DNA from: Syntrophobacter sp. SbD2
Lineage (GTDB): Bacteria; Desulfobacterota; Syntrophobacteria; Syntrophobacterales; Syntrophobacteraceae
DNA length: 8,177 nucleotides
Assembly (NCBI GenBank): GCA_900290385.1
Contig: OMSV01000032.1
Coordinates: 1 to 8,177, forward strand
Direction of reading: 5' to 3'
Shown: positions 7,117 to 8,177 of the stretch, piece after piece
Layout: every line of letters begins with the position of its first letter
How positions within the stretch are numbered: position 1 is the stretch's first letter
Notes under the pieces: model-generated
The model's input: the letters and a program-made list of their open reading frames with translations, nothing else
Database searches by the model: none
What the model was told of the DNA's origin: nothing
Translations under genes and position numbers: made by a program

Positions 7117-8177
7117 ATGTCAAGGTGTATGAAAGCGGCCGGCCGTGCGGGCATGTAAAAGGGGTGTCAATCGAATCGAGCAATTCGAGCAGGTGCTTTA
7201 TTTCTTCTGTTTTAAGCCTGTGGCCTGCCCTCACCGATCCGTGGCAGGAGGCAACCCTGGCAAGGCCGAGCAGGATTTCGCCCTCATGTGCCGGACACTC
7301 CTCTTCGGCATACCGCAGATAGTCGCGCAGTATCTGTTCGGGTTTAAACTCAGATAGACTGGCCGGGACTGCATGTATGGCGAAACTGCTTCCTCCGAAA
7401 GGCTCGATTTCAAATCCAAGATCGCGCAGGGAGGGGACCAGGCTCTCAAGCATCACGGCTTCTTTTGGCAAAAGGTCCACAACGGCGGGCCGGGCAAGAA
7501 GCTGAGCGGCCTTTGTCTTCTTTTTACTCAGGCCGTTGAAGACGATCCTTTCATGGGCCGCGTGCTGGTCTATCAGAACAAGGCCGTTTGGGGCTTCAAG
7601 CAGGATGAAAGAGTTTGCAAGCTGCCCAAGAAGATTGAGGTTCGAATAGGCAAATGGTCCCGCATCCATCTCAGATTGGACCGCAGGATAAGGCTGCCCT
7701 TCAGTCAAGATTCCCTTGCCGGACGCCCCTTCGGATACATCTGCAATCGTGGACATACCGGAAGCTGGATGTCGAAGGGATTTAGCGGGTCCGATAAATC
7801 CAGTTGGACCCCGGATCAACGCCTGCCCCGGACTTGATCCGGGGTGCGAGGCGGACTCGATGTTCTTTTGAGACCAGCTTCCGGAACCGAAGGGCGCCTG
7901 ACCTTCGGACGCCATTCCCACACGAGTTGCCGCGTGATTTCTTTCGAAAATTCCGCCTTCCTGCCGCGAAAATCCGTATGACTTCGGGCGGATCGTTGAA
8001 AGCGCCTCGAAAAGGGCGGCCCGCACGATCGATATCACTTCGCCGGGGTTTCTAAACCGGATTTCTCTTTTTGCAGGATGAACGTTTACGTCCACATCCG
8101 CAGTCGAAATCCCCACAAAAATAACGGCGACCGGATATTTTCCACGGGGGATCAGGGCTTCATAGGCCGTCAGAACC
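7082..8177 (-). CDS. mutL: DNA mismatch repair protein MutL, C-terminal part (5' end beyond the window)
   Basis: 364 residues are visible. They begin within the GHKL/transducer domain, at the LIPRGKYPVAVIF strand, and include NVHPAKREIRF (31-41). About the first 290 residues are outside the window. A low-complexity linker (about 65-175) leads into the MutL dimerisation/endonuclease domain, which starts at NLLGQLANSFIL. Endonuclease motifs are present: DQHAAHE (203-209), SCHGSVRAG (310-318), CPHGRP (342-347) and a C-terminal FKR (361-363). This is therefore the nicking type of MutL, used where no MutH exists, with MutS as partner. One position is unusual: the second glutamate of the DQHA-X2-E-X4-E motif is Asn214. 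The GTG at 8116 is an internal codon, not the start. The linker contains a translated palindromic repeat. The stop overlaps miaA. Confidence 0.96.
   Translation of the reverse strand, partial: VLTAYEALIPRGKYPVAVIFVGISTADVDVNVHPAKREIRFRNPGEVISIVRAALFEALSTIRPKSYGFSRQEGGIFERNHAATRVGMASEGQAPFGSGSWSQKNIESASHPGSSPGQALIRGPTGFIGPAKSLRHPASGMSTIADVSEGASGKGILTEGQPYPAVQSEMDAGPFAYSNLNLLGQLANSFILLEAPNGLVLIDQHAAHERIVFNGLSKKKTKAAQLLARPAVVDLLPKEAVMLESLVPSLRDLGFEIEPFGGSSFAIHAVPASLSEFKPEQILRDYLRYAEEECPAHEGEILLGLARVASCHGSVRAGHRLKTEEIKHLLELLDSIDTPFTCPHGRPLSYTLTYEQIFRLFKRS
7808..7845. repeat. GC-rich palindromic repeat inside the mutL linker
   Basis: A perfect 12-bp inverted repeat, ACCCCGGATCAA at 7808-7819 and its complement at 7834-7845, with a 14-nt spacer. 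Nested within it is a second hairpin, CCCCGGA / TCCGGGG (7826-7832 and 7838-7844) around a 5-nt loop. The core CCCCGGAnnnnnTCCGGGG resembles dispersed palindromic repeats that I recall from many proteobacterial genomes, where they are mostly intergenic. Here it is read in frame within MutL (visible residues about 111-123, SHPGSSPGQALIRGP). Confidence 0.7.

Noticed and set aside
7804..8055. 83-codon + strand open frame opposite mutL
   Set aside because: It arises from the palindromic repeat and GC-rich antisense of mutL; MutL motifs lie on the other strand and the frame has no features of its own.

Overview
The window looks like part of the chromosome of a deltaproteobacterium (Desulfobacterota), plausibly an anaerobic fatty-acid or aromatic-acid degrader. 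This is inferred from two things: a CoA-dependent beta-oxidation gene set beside a PAS-containing sigma54 activator, and a mutL-miaA pair in which MutL carries its own endonuclease motifs. No 16S rRNA or other strong taxonomic marker is present, so the assignment is soft.

Left part, + strand (1-3380): a catabolic cluster of three genes. A thiolase cut by the left window edge is followed 28 bp later by an enoyl-CoA hydratase/isomerase, and after a 108-bp gap by a CoA-transferase of the acetyl-CoA hydrolase/4-hydroxybutyrate CoA-transferase family. Together they could activate a carboxylic acid by CoA transfer, hydrate an enoyl-CoA and cleave a 3-ketoacyl-CoA. The acyl-CoA dehydrogenase and hydroxyacyl-CoA dehydrogenase steps are not in the window. 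The true substrate cannot be read from the sequence.

Middle part, - strand (3539-4948): a sigma54-dependent transcriptional activator (PAS, short coiled-coil linker, AAA+, Fis-type HTH) faces the catabolic cluster convergently across 158 bp. It is the natural candidate regulator of the cluster or of other unseen beta-oxidation genes, but no sigma54 promoter was recognised in the window. Just upstream of it, at 5031-5174 (-), is a short unannotated stretch that reads as a fragment of electron transfer flavoprotein alpha subunit, with no usable start and no C-terminal FAD domain. It looks like the relic of an etfA gene and fits the beta-oxidation theme.

Right part, - strand (5177-8177): transcription runs mutL (cut by the right edge) -> miaA -> an exported dienelactone-hydrolase-family protein -> the etfA relic -> the regulator. 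mutL and miaA overlap by 35 bp. The disordered MutL linker contains a GC-rich palindromic sequence resembling dispersed intergenic repeats, translated in frame.

There are no tRNA, rRNA, CRISPR, insertion-sequence or phage genes that I can support, and no gene-free stretch exceeds 300 bp. I do not see a clearly new multi-gene system. The most interesting items are the etfA relic and the in-frame palindromic repeat inside mutL.
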